Source: Begonia masoniana (Eukaryota; Streptophyta; Magnoliopsida; Cucurbitales; Begoniaceae). From it: a DNA stretch of 64,000 nucleotides. The notes under the pieces are model-generated. The model made no database searches, had not been told where the DNA came from, and saw only the letters and a list, made by a program, of their open reading frames with translations. Location: NCBI GenBank assembly GCA_022432975.1, contig CM039508.1, positions 22,585,213-22,649,212 of the forward strand, written 5' to 3'. This document shows positions 1-12,172 of the stretch, piece after piece. How positions within the stretch are numbered: position 1 is the first letter of the stretch; every line of letters begins with the position of its first letter. The translations under genes and the position numbers were made by a program.

Positions 1-171
1 TATAAAAGTCTCTTTTGTGAAAAGTATTTCAATGACACCATAAAAACTGCAAAGGTGGAAGAATTCTTAGTTTTAAAGGAAACAAGAATCGTAACAGAAT
101 ACGCGCACAAATTTGATGAACTTTCTCGATTGGCTCCTCATATAGTAATGAATGATGTTAATAAATCTTAG
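1..171 (+). pseudogene. Ty3/gypsy gag fragment (5' cut by window edge)
   Basis: Frame 1 is open from the first base to a TAG at 169-171 and gives 56 residues. They read like the middle of a plant Ty3/gypsy Gag capsid: a K-Y-F block, then EFL-LK, then TEYAHKFDELSRLAPH, the usual 'EY..KF..LSR.AP' signature. The reading frame decays after the stop and no zinc knuckle follows. Gag would package element RNA, but this piece is a dead remnant. The assignment rests on motif spacing seen by eye. Confidence 0.6.
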
Positions 172-3048
172 ATTTTTCATTAAAATAGATCAAGAACTCT
201 CACTATATCTTAGATTCATAGACCAAATTCAATTCGATGGGATCTTTCATTTACATTTTTTTTTCATCAAGAACAATTTATAAAACTCTTAGACTCCTGA
301 ATTTGGAGTATCCTACTTTCACGCGATTCACATAGTTAGGCAAATAATTTGATGAACTTTAGGACATTAGCAATTAAGTCCCCATGAGGATGGTTGTCGT
401 CAAAGAAATCATATTTATGTCAACTGATCTTCTCTATCGAGCAATCTTTAGAAAGAGATAACTTTCAATAGAATCGTTTTTATTATGTTGATAATTTTTA
501 GAAAGAAACAAGTTGAAAAATGTAATTTATGGGTGATTTTGGAGACAATACAGAGCTCCAAAAGTAGATTTCTCACTAGAAATTGCATAGTAGAAAAGAT
601 CAGGTGACAAAAATATGATTTTTTTACGGCAACCCTAGATGATAACTTTATTACTAACACCCCTAAGTACAGACGTTATTAACCTACAAAAAACACAAGA
701 ACATATTTGTCTTTAACAAATATATTTAAGGGCTGATATTTACTTTACCAGTTAATATTATAATTGATTCTCTTGTTTCAACTATGTTTTAATTCTTATA
801 TTTTTTTATATTCTATGAATGAAGAAAATCAATATACCTCTGTTATGAATGTTGGATATTGTTGGTGGAAATACCAAATCAGCAGTTGAATCCACAGGAA
901 ATCAGTACTAATAACCACTGTAATTTTACTTTAGCTCAATTAGTTCTTGTTTTCATAGTTGGACTTGTTCTTTTTGTTGAGATTATCCTTCTTGGTGAAT
1001 GGCTCTTACACCTTTACCATTTTTTTTTTGGTTTGATATCTCTTCCTCTTCTTAAGGGAACAGCAAGAAGAGGAGGGCTAAACAGTATTTGTCTCTTTCT
1101 TCTTCTTTACAGAGGAAATTTCTTCTGTACAAAAGAAATGGGCTGATAGGTTGTTGCAGTATCTCAAATACATATTTTCATCAAACACATTTCCAATTTC
1201 ATCATGTTTCTTCTCTCATATTTTGGCACTATGATCACATGCTTATGTACATTTGATCAATTTATAGCATGATTTGTGATTAGAAGCTATATTTATATAA
1301 TTAGGCTTTAGCCTCAAATTCTATGCAGATTTTAAGTATTACACAAAATAATCGAGTTGTTGAGAATTTTATAAATAAGAATTTTGTCAAAAGGGAATGT
1401 TATAGATAATCATGATAGAGATTAATTTAGAAGATTTGCAAATTGAAATGTTTTTTTTGGTTAATTTCCCTTGCAATCTAGTTAATGGCTTTTGGTTTTC
1501 AAATAGTTATATATAGTTGTATAAAGTTATATTTAGTTCTATTTAATTAATTAATCATAATCACAAAATAGATTAATTTCGTAAGTACTAATACTATTTG
1601 GTCATTAGATAATCAAAACAAATTGGTAGACCACAGTAGAAATCTCAATGCGGTTTGGGTAACATAGACTTGTACTGAAATCTCACCACCAAAGTAAATT
1701 TAATGCATCTTTGATCTAATTAATAGAAAGAGAATCAATAGATTATTTTTTTAGAGTAATTCATAATTATCAAATACAACATACAACTCTCCCCGTTGAA
1801 CTACGCTCTTCAAGTAATAATAATTTTTAAAAGTAATTAGTTTGACAAAATATACATAGCTATATGTATGTGTTTGTCAAAATTCAAACCCACGATCATC
1901 ATCATCGATTATATTAATTGTGTGATGGGTCAGGTCACAAAGCACGAAGTCCCATGTAAAAGATTCTCCAATAAAATAAATCTGAAAAAGGTGATTTATT
2001 AGAAAGATGGTGTTCTATTATAAGATCAATTTCTCAAGAAGGGTAAAAATTATATCAATCCTATTTTTGAGCATTGTTTTTAAACAAACTTAGAACTTGA
2101 GAATACAACTTGTGCCGTGGAAAACATAACATCAAATTCCTTTTTTACAAGGGTATTATTTATTACTATCTTAAGTTAAAAAATTGTAATTTAGATATAA
2201 TTTTGTAACAATTTAATGATAAAAATTGTTGGAATATAAATACTTTTATCCAAATCATTTATACATTGTGAATCATAATATTATTTTTAAATTGACACAT
2301 ATATTCAAACTCCTTGTTCGACGGTGCTGAGTTAAACAACTAATTTTCAAAGAACTTTCTAGCCCCTACCTATAATATCTAACAATCAATATATATTTAC
2401 ATGGAAATCATAACTTTCAAAGTGAAAAATGATTAAAGGGTAATGAGAGAGGGAGAGATGAAGAAGGGAACCTACCCTACAATGGGCAAAGGGAATGAAT
2501 GAAAGTGGGCTACTTGTCACCATTCCATCCCTTAAAAAGAAGGGTCAAATCAGCACCAAATGGCCCCACACCTTTTTCTTTTATGGAAAGGGCACTCGCC
2601 CTTACCCCCCAAAAGGGCCCCCTACCCCACCTTTAAAAGAGAAACCTCAACTACTTGTATCATACCTCCCTGCCGACACCCACCTGCCCTACATTCTCAA
2701 TACCACGTCGTTTTCATATATTTTTAAAAAATTTATAATATATCCTAATTAATCATTTATGACAGAAGATTAAATATACAAGTTAGGAGTAGAAAGAGGG
2801 CATGAATGAAGAAAGAGTAACACATTCAATGACAGGGAGGAACATACAATATTTGACATAAAGCTCTTTAAGTATCGTTATATATTTCAAATACCACAAT
2901 ATGTAATTAATTATAAAGAGTATATGTCATCTTAACTACAAATTTTTCAGCTCATATCAGAGCTTTAAAGGCTACAATTAGGCAACTCTTCCTACTCTCA
3001 ATGTGAACACAATGGGAGGATTCTGCCTTCAAACAGGTTAAGTAGAGC
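172..3048. other. Intergenic, no gene recognised; includes the ARF6-like 3' flank
   Basis: AT-rich sequence without a convincing gene. A 95-codon frame at 859-1146 (+) has a hydrophobic middle but no family I recognise, and an 85-codon frame at 2495-2752 (+) lies in a C-rich stretch. Both look like chance frames. The part nearest 3048 should hold the 3' UTR of the minus-strand ARF6-like gene. I saw no clear canonical poly(A) signal. Confidence 0.5.
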
Positions 3049-6000
3049 TCAGTAGTCGACCGAGCCTACTGAAGTGATCCCCGTGACCAAGTTTCTCGAG
3101 TCCTGCCGAGCCGTGTAGTTATCATAACTGTTGTTGGAGAGCCTCTGAATCGGCACTGAGTTCAAAAGCTCCAGGCCTCGTTTTCCCATCTCCTGCACTT
3201 CTTGGGGTGACAGAATTCTTATGCACCACACGCTATTCACAAACTCCCTGCATATATATTTATCGCCAAAATCATCAATCAATCCTGGACTCTCGATTTT
3301 CTAAGAAATGAAGCGCAGCATTAACAAAAAAATGGAGAGAGAGGGGAACTCACGGCCACGGTCCATCGCCGAGGAGAAGAACATCATTCTCTCGGTCAAC
3401 GAATACAAGCTGCCAGCCTGATCTCAGAGGGTCCTCCAGCTCGCCTTCAATCCCAAACATTTGAGCAAGCTCACTGCGTAGCTCGTGGTAACTGCTGAAT
3501 TTAGTAATATCCAGCGACCTACCAAAGGACCCTGACATGTAAACCTGTAAAAACATCAAAACCACCCCATAAAATTCTCAAAGATCACTGCAATAGCAGG
3601 ACTACATACAAGCTATTGAAACACATTGCACGTTTTATGGGAATAAAAGAAGTATATATTAAGAGAAACTCTTCTCAACATTGCTCAAACAAACCTTAAC
3701 GAAGGTTCTCATCGGTGGGTTTACTTGGCCCACATTTTCCGAGGGCTGCATGAAACCCGAGTCATCAATGCAACAGGAAGGTGTCATAGTTGTGTTAGCC
3801 GAGAAATCAGTAGCGGCAGAGCTCATGTAGTTGGAAGGGAAGGGAAGAGTAGATGAATCACCCTCACTGCCAACTCCCCTGAGACTTGACATTCCATTTT
3901 GCATTAGAAAAGTGGAATGGTCTATATTAACACCAAATAGAAGACGGCCTTGAGGATCGGTGCCTCCTTGGTCAATTGTGCAATCTCGAAGGGGAAATGG
4001 TGGCAACGAAATGGAATTTGGGGGCACATTAGCTTGAGATGTCCCCAAATGTTCCAAATGAGACATGACAAATTGAGGAGTGCCTGAGAGAAGAGGATCA
4101 ACTGCAGCTCGCTTTGAAGGCCACGACGAGGAAGGTATCAACAAGTTGGGTCTAGCCAGATTGGGTAGTTTAGTTGATTCATCGGAAGGAAATGAGCATA
4201 AGAGGCTGTCCAAAGGCGAAATAACAGAGCTAGACACTGGGTTAACATTCGAATCGGAGAAGCTCTGTTGTGGGCATAGCGATGGGAGTGTCTGCATCGA
4301 TGATGACGAGGGTTGAGAAGTCGTCGAAAACTGAGAAATTGTTGAAATAGTGCTCGGAATTTGGTGCTCAACCAGTTGCTGTTGGTGTTGATTACTGAAC
4401 GGCTGCTTTTGATGCATCTGCTGCTGAAAGACATGCGACTGAGTTTGAGATTGGGATTGAGTATGATGTGGGTTTTGTTGAACGGAATGAAGAAGAGCTT
4501 GTTGAGGTTGAGAATTTTGCAGCATCTGGGTTTGAAGCAGGGCAGGAGATCGGCCTGGAAGGCTCTGGGTTTGCTGAAATTGAAGAAGTTTGGATGGATC
4601 AGAAGCTCTCATTTCTTGCAGAGCAGCAGCAGCCATGGCTTGATACATATCAGATTGCATGCCAAGCATGGAAGCATCGAGTCTTGGCTGCATCCATGGT
4701 GACACTCCAACTCCGGGAAAGTTCAAAGATTGAATTCCCAGATCCCCGGCATCTCCTCGTAGCCACATTAACGGAGAATTTAGTCCCACTTCATCCTCTT
4801 TAATCCCTTAAGAGAGGCACAATAAGAAAATTAGATCTTACATATGCACCTTGCAATGCTAGTCTTTAGAGGACAGATTAGGAAGCATAAAATGGAAGTT
4901 GAACTTCAAAAAATAATCAGATGGTATTGATTCCCCAACAAATACCATGGAAAGCAGGCAGTCCAGTGGGCCATGGTCGCTTGAGCCGAAGTGGAAATGG
5001 AGACGAATACATCGGGAATGTTGTTAGTGGCTCAATTTCCCATAGAGACACTCTTGGTTGTCTCTCTCCAGCCGTTGATTCATCCCAACCAACCTGAATT
5101 TATCAACCCAAACAAACTATTTTGCTTCGTTTGACTTAAACATAAAAACAAACTATGCATAAACTAAAACATTCATTTAACTTTCAGAATACAAATCATT
5201 TGATGTTCTTGACAAACCTTGACAGAGCGCCAATGAGAATTTCGCCATCGAACAGGATCTAGATCACTAATGCCCGTGATTGTGCCCATGTAGCTGCACA
5301 AAATACAATTTTTAGACATAAAAACTAATTGATTTGACGATATTGACCAACTTTAAATTCCGTGATGAAAATGAGAAAATATAATTGATGGGGAGCAATT
5401 GAGCAAATATAATTGACGGACCACAACTAAGAAATGAAGTATGGAATGAGTCAACTATTGTTTAAGAGAAGAAGCTTTCAGTGAAAGGAATTGAATCCTT
5501 GGTAAAAACAAAATCCATACTGAGTGCCATGTAATTACAACTTATTGCAGCAATACTCTCTAGATTGACAAATGCTACATCCATTTTTACCCTCCACTTT
5601 TAGATATAACAACCTTACCCCAACTATTCTGGCTGCTCTATCTCATTATCAGTGAACCATATGTATGAATTTGATCGACTCTTCAATCACTCATATCAAC
5701 CAATATTTTAAAAATTTTGAAGCAAAGTAAAGGACACTAAATCAAAAAGACATAAGATCCAAAAGAAGTATAAAACATACCGACGGACACTTGACTCTTC
5801 TGTTTCAAAAAGCATTCTAAACCGCATGCCCACGGACACACGAGTATGATAGGCTGCTTTCACATATTTTGCCAAGGGTATCACAAATTCAGATGGGCTA
5901 GCCCTGAATAAAAGGAATTTTTTTTAGTCATGTATAAAATAAGTAAATAATACTTACTTTAATCTTACTAAACAAACTACAAAAAACCGCACCTCGGATT

Positions 6001-8319
6001 GTAAAATATCGAGAAACGGCTATTTGTGGCAGCAGCATGCGCAGCAGCTGCAAGAAGGCCTAAGTGCATGCTGTCACTAGATAAAACTGATGAAGGCATC
6101 ACTGTCTGCGGTCGAGTAGCACGGCGAATTCCAAGTAGCAACTGGTTTTTCTCATTCCTAAAGTGAGAACAACTTTCAACTAAATATAATCTTTTTACTT
6201 TATATGTAAGAAAAAATGTAATTGTGTCGTCTTCAAGAAGCATTTTCTCGAGGCTTTTTGTCTTGTAAAAGATATAATTTATATCAAAGACGATTTAAAA
6301 AATAGATGATAAAATGTTTACCAAGAAAGGTAAAAGGTGAAATCATGTAGAGGCTATTGCTTTTGAATTGAGGAGAACATTGAAAAGGGACAAGTCCTAA
6401 AAGATATATAGCATATGCAGATTTCGCAATCACAAGCCTAACTTTGTTTGTCCAAATCTATCACAACTGACGCATCAATTACTGACAACAACTCATCCTC
6501 AATTACTGACAACAACTCATCCTGAACTACAAATTAGTGTCTAACTATACATTAATCAACTTTAGAGCTTATCCATAGCCTACCATATGAAGAGCACGGA
6601 ATCGCCAGCAACAAGCCGTTTAGCACTCACAAACACACTCCATCCAGTTGTTAGGAGGTGCCTTTTCGGCTGACCTGCGATTGGTAAACCTATCTGTCAA
6701 GAGAATGTCCATTGATACAATCTCTCTTTCTAATCGTAAAGCTCAGACGCATGGCACTAACATTGATCCATATTCCGTAGAAAAAATCAAGCTTGAAATT
6801 ACAAATAAAATTGACAAAAGAAAGCATGAGAATTGGGAGTGAAACTCACTGATCAACTTTGCATCCTATGGAATTTTAAAAAAAGACTTCAAATTTAGAG
6901 AAAGAGAGAGTGAGAGAGAGAAAGAGATCTTTGAAAGGTATTTCCCATGAAACTCACCGCGGAATATATGTCTAAATATCCATTCATTATCATGAAGATC
7001 TCTCGCAATCAACTCCTGGACTGGGGGCTGCTGGGAGAAGTCCTGCAGGTCGAAATCTGATGTTAAAGAGAGAAACAGAAAACCAAGGAAAGCACTTTCA
7101 GAGATCATTATACAAAGGATTTACCAATGGAGGAAACACTTTCTCAGCGGCTCGTCGAGGCACGGAAAACCCTCCATGAGTACTTGTGTCACTGGCTGTC
7201 AATGTCTTACAAAAATAGTTTGTTGGCTGTTTGCTTGGGACGCCCAACTCAACAGGAAGATATGCTTCCTTTTGCTCTTGCTGCAAAAAAAGTTACTTTA
7301 AGATCTGGAATATATCTGTTAATCTGAAAAATCACAAACTCAGTAAAGTTGGTCACATACAGGGCTCAGAGGCTGCAATGTCATTTGAGCATACACTTCA
7401 TCTGTTTCGACATCAGCCTGAAATAATGAAATATAAAGCATAAGACACTAAAACACCTTATAATATTTAATCCAACAAAAAACTACCAATGAAGCCTTAC
7501 TTGCATGGTTACATTGTGTAGTTGACAAATTAGTTGTGGTGGCAAGGTCGGATAGTTGGGGATATGGGAATCGACTTCTTTATTTGTCGTAGCCACCACC
7601 TACGAACAAGATCCACCATATGAGTTCACAAATCTATGGAAACAAGGAGACTAATCAAATAAGTAGTGGATATTATGTTTTTCAGAAAATAGAATACTTT
7701 AGAAAGAAGTTATATTAGTTGATGAGTGATTTTTAAAAGTAGATTCAAATCTTTTTCAGTGGTCCGATTGTTATCCACCATTAGAGGTCTATGCTGACCT
7801 GCTCGCTGTGACCCTGAGGAAAATATACAACACGACTCCCGACCGCAGGTAGCGAAACGAGGGGCCCTGCGCAGGCGTGCCAAAGCTCAGAATTCAGGAC
7901 CTTCATTTCACCTGCAAAAGTTTGAATCAGTCTCCGAACTTGAACTTTGTAAAAACTTCATTTGAGAGGGAGTTGTTATATACCTGAGAGTAAAAGCTAA
8001 AGCAAATAGTCCAAAGAAATCAGGAGACAATTCTAATATTTTTAGCCAAATCTTACTTGAAGATGAGAAAATGGAAAATTAAGAGTATCAAAACAGTAGA
8101 TTGAAGTTTGCAGCGATTTTTGAACTTCAAAAACAAAGCAAGGAGCCATAAGGGGAAGAAATGAAAACAAAATATATGTAGGCTTCCAAACAGAAGTACA
8201 AAGGGTCAGAAATTAAAAAAAAAAAAGAAAAAAAAAAAAGACGAAAACAAATCTGTAAGCAAACAGAAGTACAGACCTTCTTGGTTTTGAGGGCTAAAAC
8301 CAGCTGAAGAGAGCCTCAT
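3049..8319 (-). CDS. ARF6: Auxin response factor 6-like transcription factor (14 coding exons)
   Basis: Exons on the minus strand, all with GT-AG introns and matching phases: 8319-8277, 7911-7799, 7599-7501, 7417-7361, 7280-7125, 7042-6958, 6674-6584, 6157-5993, 5903-5781, 5293-5218, 5093-4946, 4806-3695, 3544-3354, 3247-3049. They sum to 2,658 nt, 885 aa, normal for ARF6. The start is the ATG opening MRLSSAGF. Domains: dimerisation arms; B3 DNA-binding domain about 127-229 ([28 protein letters not shown]); ARF ancillary domain to about 385 ([21 protein letters not shown]); Q-rich middle region, typical of activating ARFs, in exon 12; C-terminal PB1 domain 757-845. The [13 protein letters not shown] block and the C-terminal [10 protein letters not shown] block favour ARF6 over ARF8. 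Oddities: Ile178 (EWIFRH), Met759 (VYMSGS) and Gly817 (GDGPW) sit where Lys, Lys and Asp are usual. Known family role: nuclear activator of auxin-responsive genes. The next exon-6 acceptor upstream (7058) would add five residues and fits the family less well. Confidence 0.94.
3405..3425 (-). promoter_or_regulatory. miR167 target site in ARF6-like exon 13
   Basis: On the minus strand this 21-nt stretch contains AGATCAGGCTGGCAGCTT and encodes RSGWQLV in the PB1 domain. It is the known miR167 complementary site of ARF6 and ARF8 genes. Against the common plant miR167 sequence I count mismatches only at miRNA positions 1, 2, 14 and 21, the pattern of the characterised Arabidopsis site. Positions 10-11, where AGO1 cuts, are paired. 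Post-transcriptional control by miR167 is therefore likely kept. Confidence 0.9.
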
Positions 8320-8605
8320 TTCCGAAAAGAGTGAATCACCCCAAAATTTGAGGCCTCAAACTCACAAATCAAATCTATAGACCAACAATAACAACCCTTC
8401 TCTTCAACTCCTCCAATTACTCCATAAATACAACTTCTTCACCAAACAAAACGCCTACAAACTATAAACTTAGTTTCTCTACTGCAAGACCTGTAATTTA
8501 TATTGATATGATATGGAACTCATACAAAGTAAGAGCAGCAGAACCCACCAACCCCGCGACTATTTTATTCAACCAAAGCCGGTTTCACTACAAAATACAA
8601 TCGAT

Positions 8606-8677
8606 TTAAGCTTCATCCGCTCCTTCCACTTTCATTAATAAATCCCAAGGATTCCAAGTTGCAACCCAGAATTTCAT
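8606..8677 (-). CDS. Possible upstream ORF, 23 codons
   Basis: This frame starts at the ATG overlapping the previous upstream ORF's stop and ends at TAA (8608-8606). The 23-residue product begins MKFWVATWNPWDLLMK and is unusually rich in Trp. It ends about 290 nt before the main ARF6-like start. No known conserved peptide uORF is recognised. Confidence 0.25.
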   Translation of the reverse strand: MKFWVATWNPWDLLMKVEGADEA

Positions 8678-8709
8678 AAGAAAGCAATACACAACCAAAA
8701 GAATCTCAT
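8674..8709 (-). CDS. Possible upstream ORF, 11 codons (overlaps the next by ATGA)
   Basis: A short frame from ATG at 8709 to TGA at 8676-8674 encodes MRFFWLCIAFL. Its stop overlaps the start of the next upstream ORF in the tetranucleotide ATGA, an arrangement that can allow termination-reinitiation. It is in the presumed 5' leader of the ARF6-like gene. Function is inference. Confidence 0.25.
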   Translation of the reverse strand: MRFFWLCIAFL

Positions 8710-9012
8710 CGTTCGGGCTCGAAGACGAACTCAATAGCCTTCCTGGTCGAAACAAAATTAGTTATTCTGGAAGATTCCGCCGGAAAATTTGCTTCAATCT
8801 TTGAAACAGCGTGGTTATAGCAGTAACCCAATAATAACCCACCAGATCTCAACTCAAGAGAATCAAAGCTAGTACCAGTAAATAGACAGTTAGAACCAGA
8901 TCTCAGAGCAGAAGGAAGCTATGAAGCCTCAGAGAAATGAAGCTTCCAGCTAAGATAGAATCTATTCCAAACAAAATGCTCCGGATTGCCACTTCTGCGG
9001 AAGAACTAGACA

Positions 9013-9129
9013 CTATAAAGAAACATAAGACTCAACCGGTGGAGACGGGATTCGGTTGCTGGTTTTGTTTCCTATAAAGAAAAATGAAAAGCTGCTGGAA
9101 AAAGTGGTGGTGGTGGTGGAAGTAACCAT
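9013..9129 (-). CDS. Possible upstream ORF, 38 codons, in the ARF6-like leader
   Basis: Reading on the minus strand upstream of the ARF6-like start, an ATG at 9129 opens a 38-residue frame ending at TAG (9015-9013). The product starts MVTSTTTTTFSSSF and is rich in Thr, Ser and Phe, partly because of a GGT-type trinucleotide tract. It lies about 0.7 kb before the main start. Upstream ORFs that damp translation are known for some ARF leaders (ETTIN, MONOPTEROS). Whether this stretch is in the mature mRNA is not shown. Confidence 0.35.
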   Translation of the reverse strand: MVTSTTTTTFSSSFSFFFIGNKTSNRIPSPPVESYVSL

Positions 9130-9480
9130 GACTGCTTGGTCTGGTTCTAGTCAGTGTTGCTCGCTGCTTTACACTTCCATTGCTTAATGCTTTACCTCTC
9201 CCTCTCTCTCTCCTCTGTTATGCTTTTTTTTCCTCCCTGGTTTATGGGTTCGGGCCCTTTTCTCCAATCAATCAGAAGCATGCAACCGCCATAATTTTTT
9301 GCTGTCAACTTTTTTTATACGAGGAAAATGAGAGAAAAAGTGAGCATGTCCATTATTGTCCAATGTCCTTGAAATGTCGTCTGATACGTTAGCTGAGAGA
9401 GAGAGAGAGCCGGTGTGTTTTTTTCATTTATTTTTAATTTAATCTTTTTTCCTTCAGAAGTTACAAAATGGGCTCAATAA
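9130..9480 (-). promoter_or_regulatory. Probable ARF6-like promoter/leader region with CT/GA tracts
   Basis: Sequence just upstream of the leader holds a CT-rich tract (about 9190-9216) and a GA run (9395-9409). On the minus strand the first reads as GA and the second as CT. Such tracts are common in plant core promoters and 5' UTRs and can bind BPC/GAGA factors. I saw no unambiguous TATA box, so the transcription start is not fixed. Confidence 0.35.
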
Positions 9481-11757
9481 TATTATTATTCACAACAATA
9501 CCCTTTGATTGAATAATTGTAATAATTATTTTAATTATAATTAACAATATTAATTCTACATGACTGGTTTCTGATTTTCACTAATTAATATTATAAAATA
9601 AATAATAATAATAAATTGAGAAGTCTTCTTCCATGGAAGATTTTATATGATAAAACCCATTTCTACAATTTTATATGCTTTCTCCAAAACCATTCACATG
9701 CATTTGCAAAAGCAATTTATTAAATTCTCAATGCACAAGCTGGGAGTGGAATGGTACTGACACTCTGACCCATGTTTGAAGTTTGACTAAAGTCAACGAA
9801 AAGTTAATGAGAAATTCTTTTGAGATACTTATTTGCAAAACTATTTTAAAAAATAGTTCTAATGATAAGCTAATCATAGAAATGACCAATCAATAAAACT
9901 AACCTAAGTGAAGACAGTGTCAAAGAAGTCATAACCCAACCACAAATAAAAAACAATCACAAAAAGTTGCTATACTCGATAGGTTTCATTTGCAAGGACG
10001 AAAAGGAAGTTCTTTAATTTTTTTGCAAATTCTTGACTTAAACAAGTTTAATGAGGGTGGCCTTAACTAACACTATTATTCAATATTACTGCTCTCGATG
10101 TTGTGAGGTTTTCTATTATGCATGAGAAAACGATCTAAAATTGTCATTCACCGACTCAGAGCTTCAAACTATGAAGTGTTTTTTTCAAGTGAGTCAATAA
10201 TTTGTAGATCCATGGCTTGAATGTAGCCATATACCCAAGTAGAGATGATTCGTCCAAGAATAGATCGCTCGAAAATTTAATCGGCGACTCTAAGAGCATG
10301 TTTTTCCATAATATTACGAGCATACTCAAGGCCATTTTATTTACATAAAATAACTACGAGCATATTTATTTACATAAATACGTAAGCGCTCTATACAATT
10401 GTCAAACATAATTACCATGTCATTTCATTGTCATAGGAAACGACAAAAGTACATGTATGATTCATTTTATTTATTTTATGCATTGGATAAGGACTATTAA
10501 AAATGGGAAGAAAATGAAGTTGATATTTTAATAAGTGATGGGTATATTTGATTAGCTCCATCCAATTCGAGTTGTACTATTTTTAGGATGGCCCTCCCAA
10601 CATTAATTATGTAGGACTATGATCTTTAATTGTGACCATTCAATGGCACTTTTCTCCTTTGCCAGCATATTGTTTAAGCTAAGATTTTCAGAGTCACTTT
10701 TGAACCGGTTTCGGCTCATCATTATTGCCCTAGTTTCCTTATCAAAATGGTGGTAGGAGAAGTTGAGCTAGTTAACCTAAGTTGGGCACTAAAAAACATA
10801 ATGCAATTGATAAGCAATTAAAATGGTTTAAACAAAAAACAATTCACAAGTATGAATGAATCTTTTTAGGGCAATTATTTCTTTCTCAAAAGTAATTCAA
10901 GCCAAAACGTAATGTTTAAGGTGCTTCAAAGCATGCTGCCGAAAGAAGAAGGTCAAAATCGTAATTACCAATACAATGATGGGATTGTTGGAATAAGTTC
11001 TTAAACTTAATTGCATAAATCAAATTATATAAAAGTATCCAACATTATATTCATCACGTTGTCACAAATAATCATCAAGACGAAATAATTATAGAACATA
11101 CATGAGTTTGTGAAACCATTTTTATTATTGAGTTCGAGATCAATAATTTTGATATTCAAAGTCAAAATTATTTTTTTCAGAAAGATTTTTTACCTTAATT
11201 TCTTTTAAATCAAGCGGGCTTGCCAACGAATCCGCCGTGGCCAACACCCTCAACCCAACATCTACCCCTCTTTCTTGTCCTTTTTGTCCAACCCCCAACC
11301 CTCTCCCTCTGTCTCTTCTGTGTTTTTTTCTCCTAGTCCAAGAGTTTACATTCCTAATTTCAAATTTGCCTAAGGCTTTTGGTTTTTACTCTAATCGCCA
11401 ATATCCTCTTTTCTATTTATGCACTTCTCCCCAATAGACTTTTCTTTTAACTTCCGATGTGGGATAAAAATACCTCCTTTTTTTTTCTTCAACGTGATAT
11501 AGATATTTTTATTGCTTATTCCTTAATATATCATAATTAACTATATATAAATCTTAAATTTATATTTGAAATTTCAAAATGTTAATTTTTTTTTTACTAT
11601 TATATATCTATTTAATTATATAATTATTGAAAAATTTAATCATTATTGCTGTGTATAATTTTCTTTGTAAAAGTATTATAACATACTATATACAAAATTT
11701 TATATTTGTATTTGAATCAAAATGTTGATTTTGTTTTATCATTATCTACCTATTTAA
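9481..11757. other. Intergenic, no gene recognised
   Basis: AT-rich upstream region of the ARF6-like gene. Frames here are short and carry no recognisable domain. A C-rich stretch at 11236-11437 gives a 66-codon frame that looks like chance. Confidence 0.5.
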
Positions 11758-11766
11758 TTATATAAT

Positions 11767-12172
11767 GTGTAATAGTCAATTTAACCCTAAAAATATGAAG
11801 TGTTTAACAAAATAGACCTTAAAGTAATTTTGTAAACTAGTCACTCTCAAAGTATGAGCAATATAACAAAACAACTCCTGACGGGTTACCCAGTCTTCGA
11901 GAACGGCCACCGGTCTCTCTGAAAACCATCTCCTTGAACGGGGGACAGTGACCCCTTACACTGCCCGCCCCCATTCTCTACTTTAAAATTAAATTTAAAA
12001 AAATTCATAGTAATTACATCAAAAAATATACTAAACAATATTGAATTTGCTTGAACTTTTTATCACTTGTTCAACATATCATGAAAAAATAATCTGAAAA
12101 ATTTTCTGAATTTTCAAAACTTGTACGATTTATTATCATTTTTTATACTTGTTTTATAAAACAATTCATTAC
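11767..12172 (+). repeat. Left inverted-repeat arm of the foldback element (outer part)
   Basis: This stretch is an imperfect reverse complement of about 20475-20975. It begins GTGTAATAGTCAATTTAAC; the other end reads AGGTAATATTCAAATTAAC on the opposite strand. It stops at the retrotransposon insertion and the arm resumes at 20213. Confidence 0.7.

Noticed and set aside
859..1146. 95-codon frame with a hydrophobic segment
   Set aside because: No homology I recognise, no gene context, composition of intergenic DNA.
4080..4803. Plus-strand frames of 78-113 codons within ARF6-like exon 12
   Set aside because: Shadows of the coding exon on the other strand.
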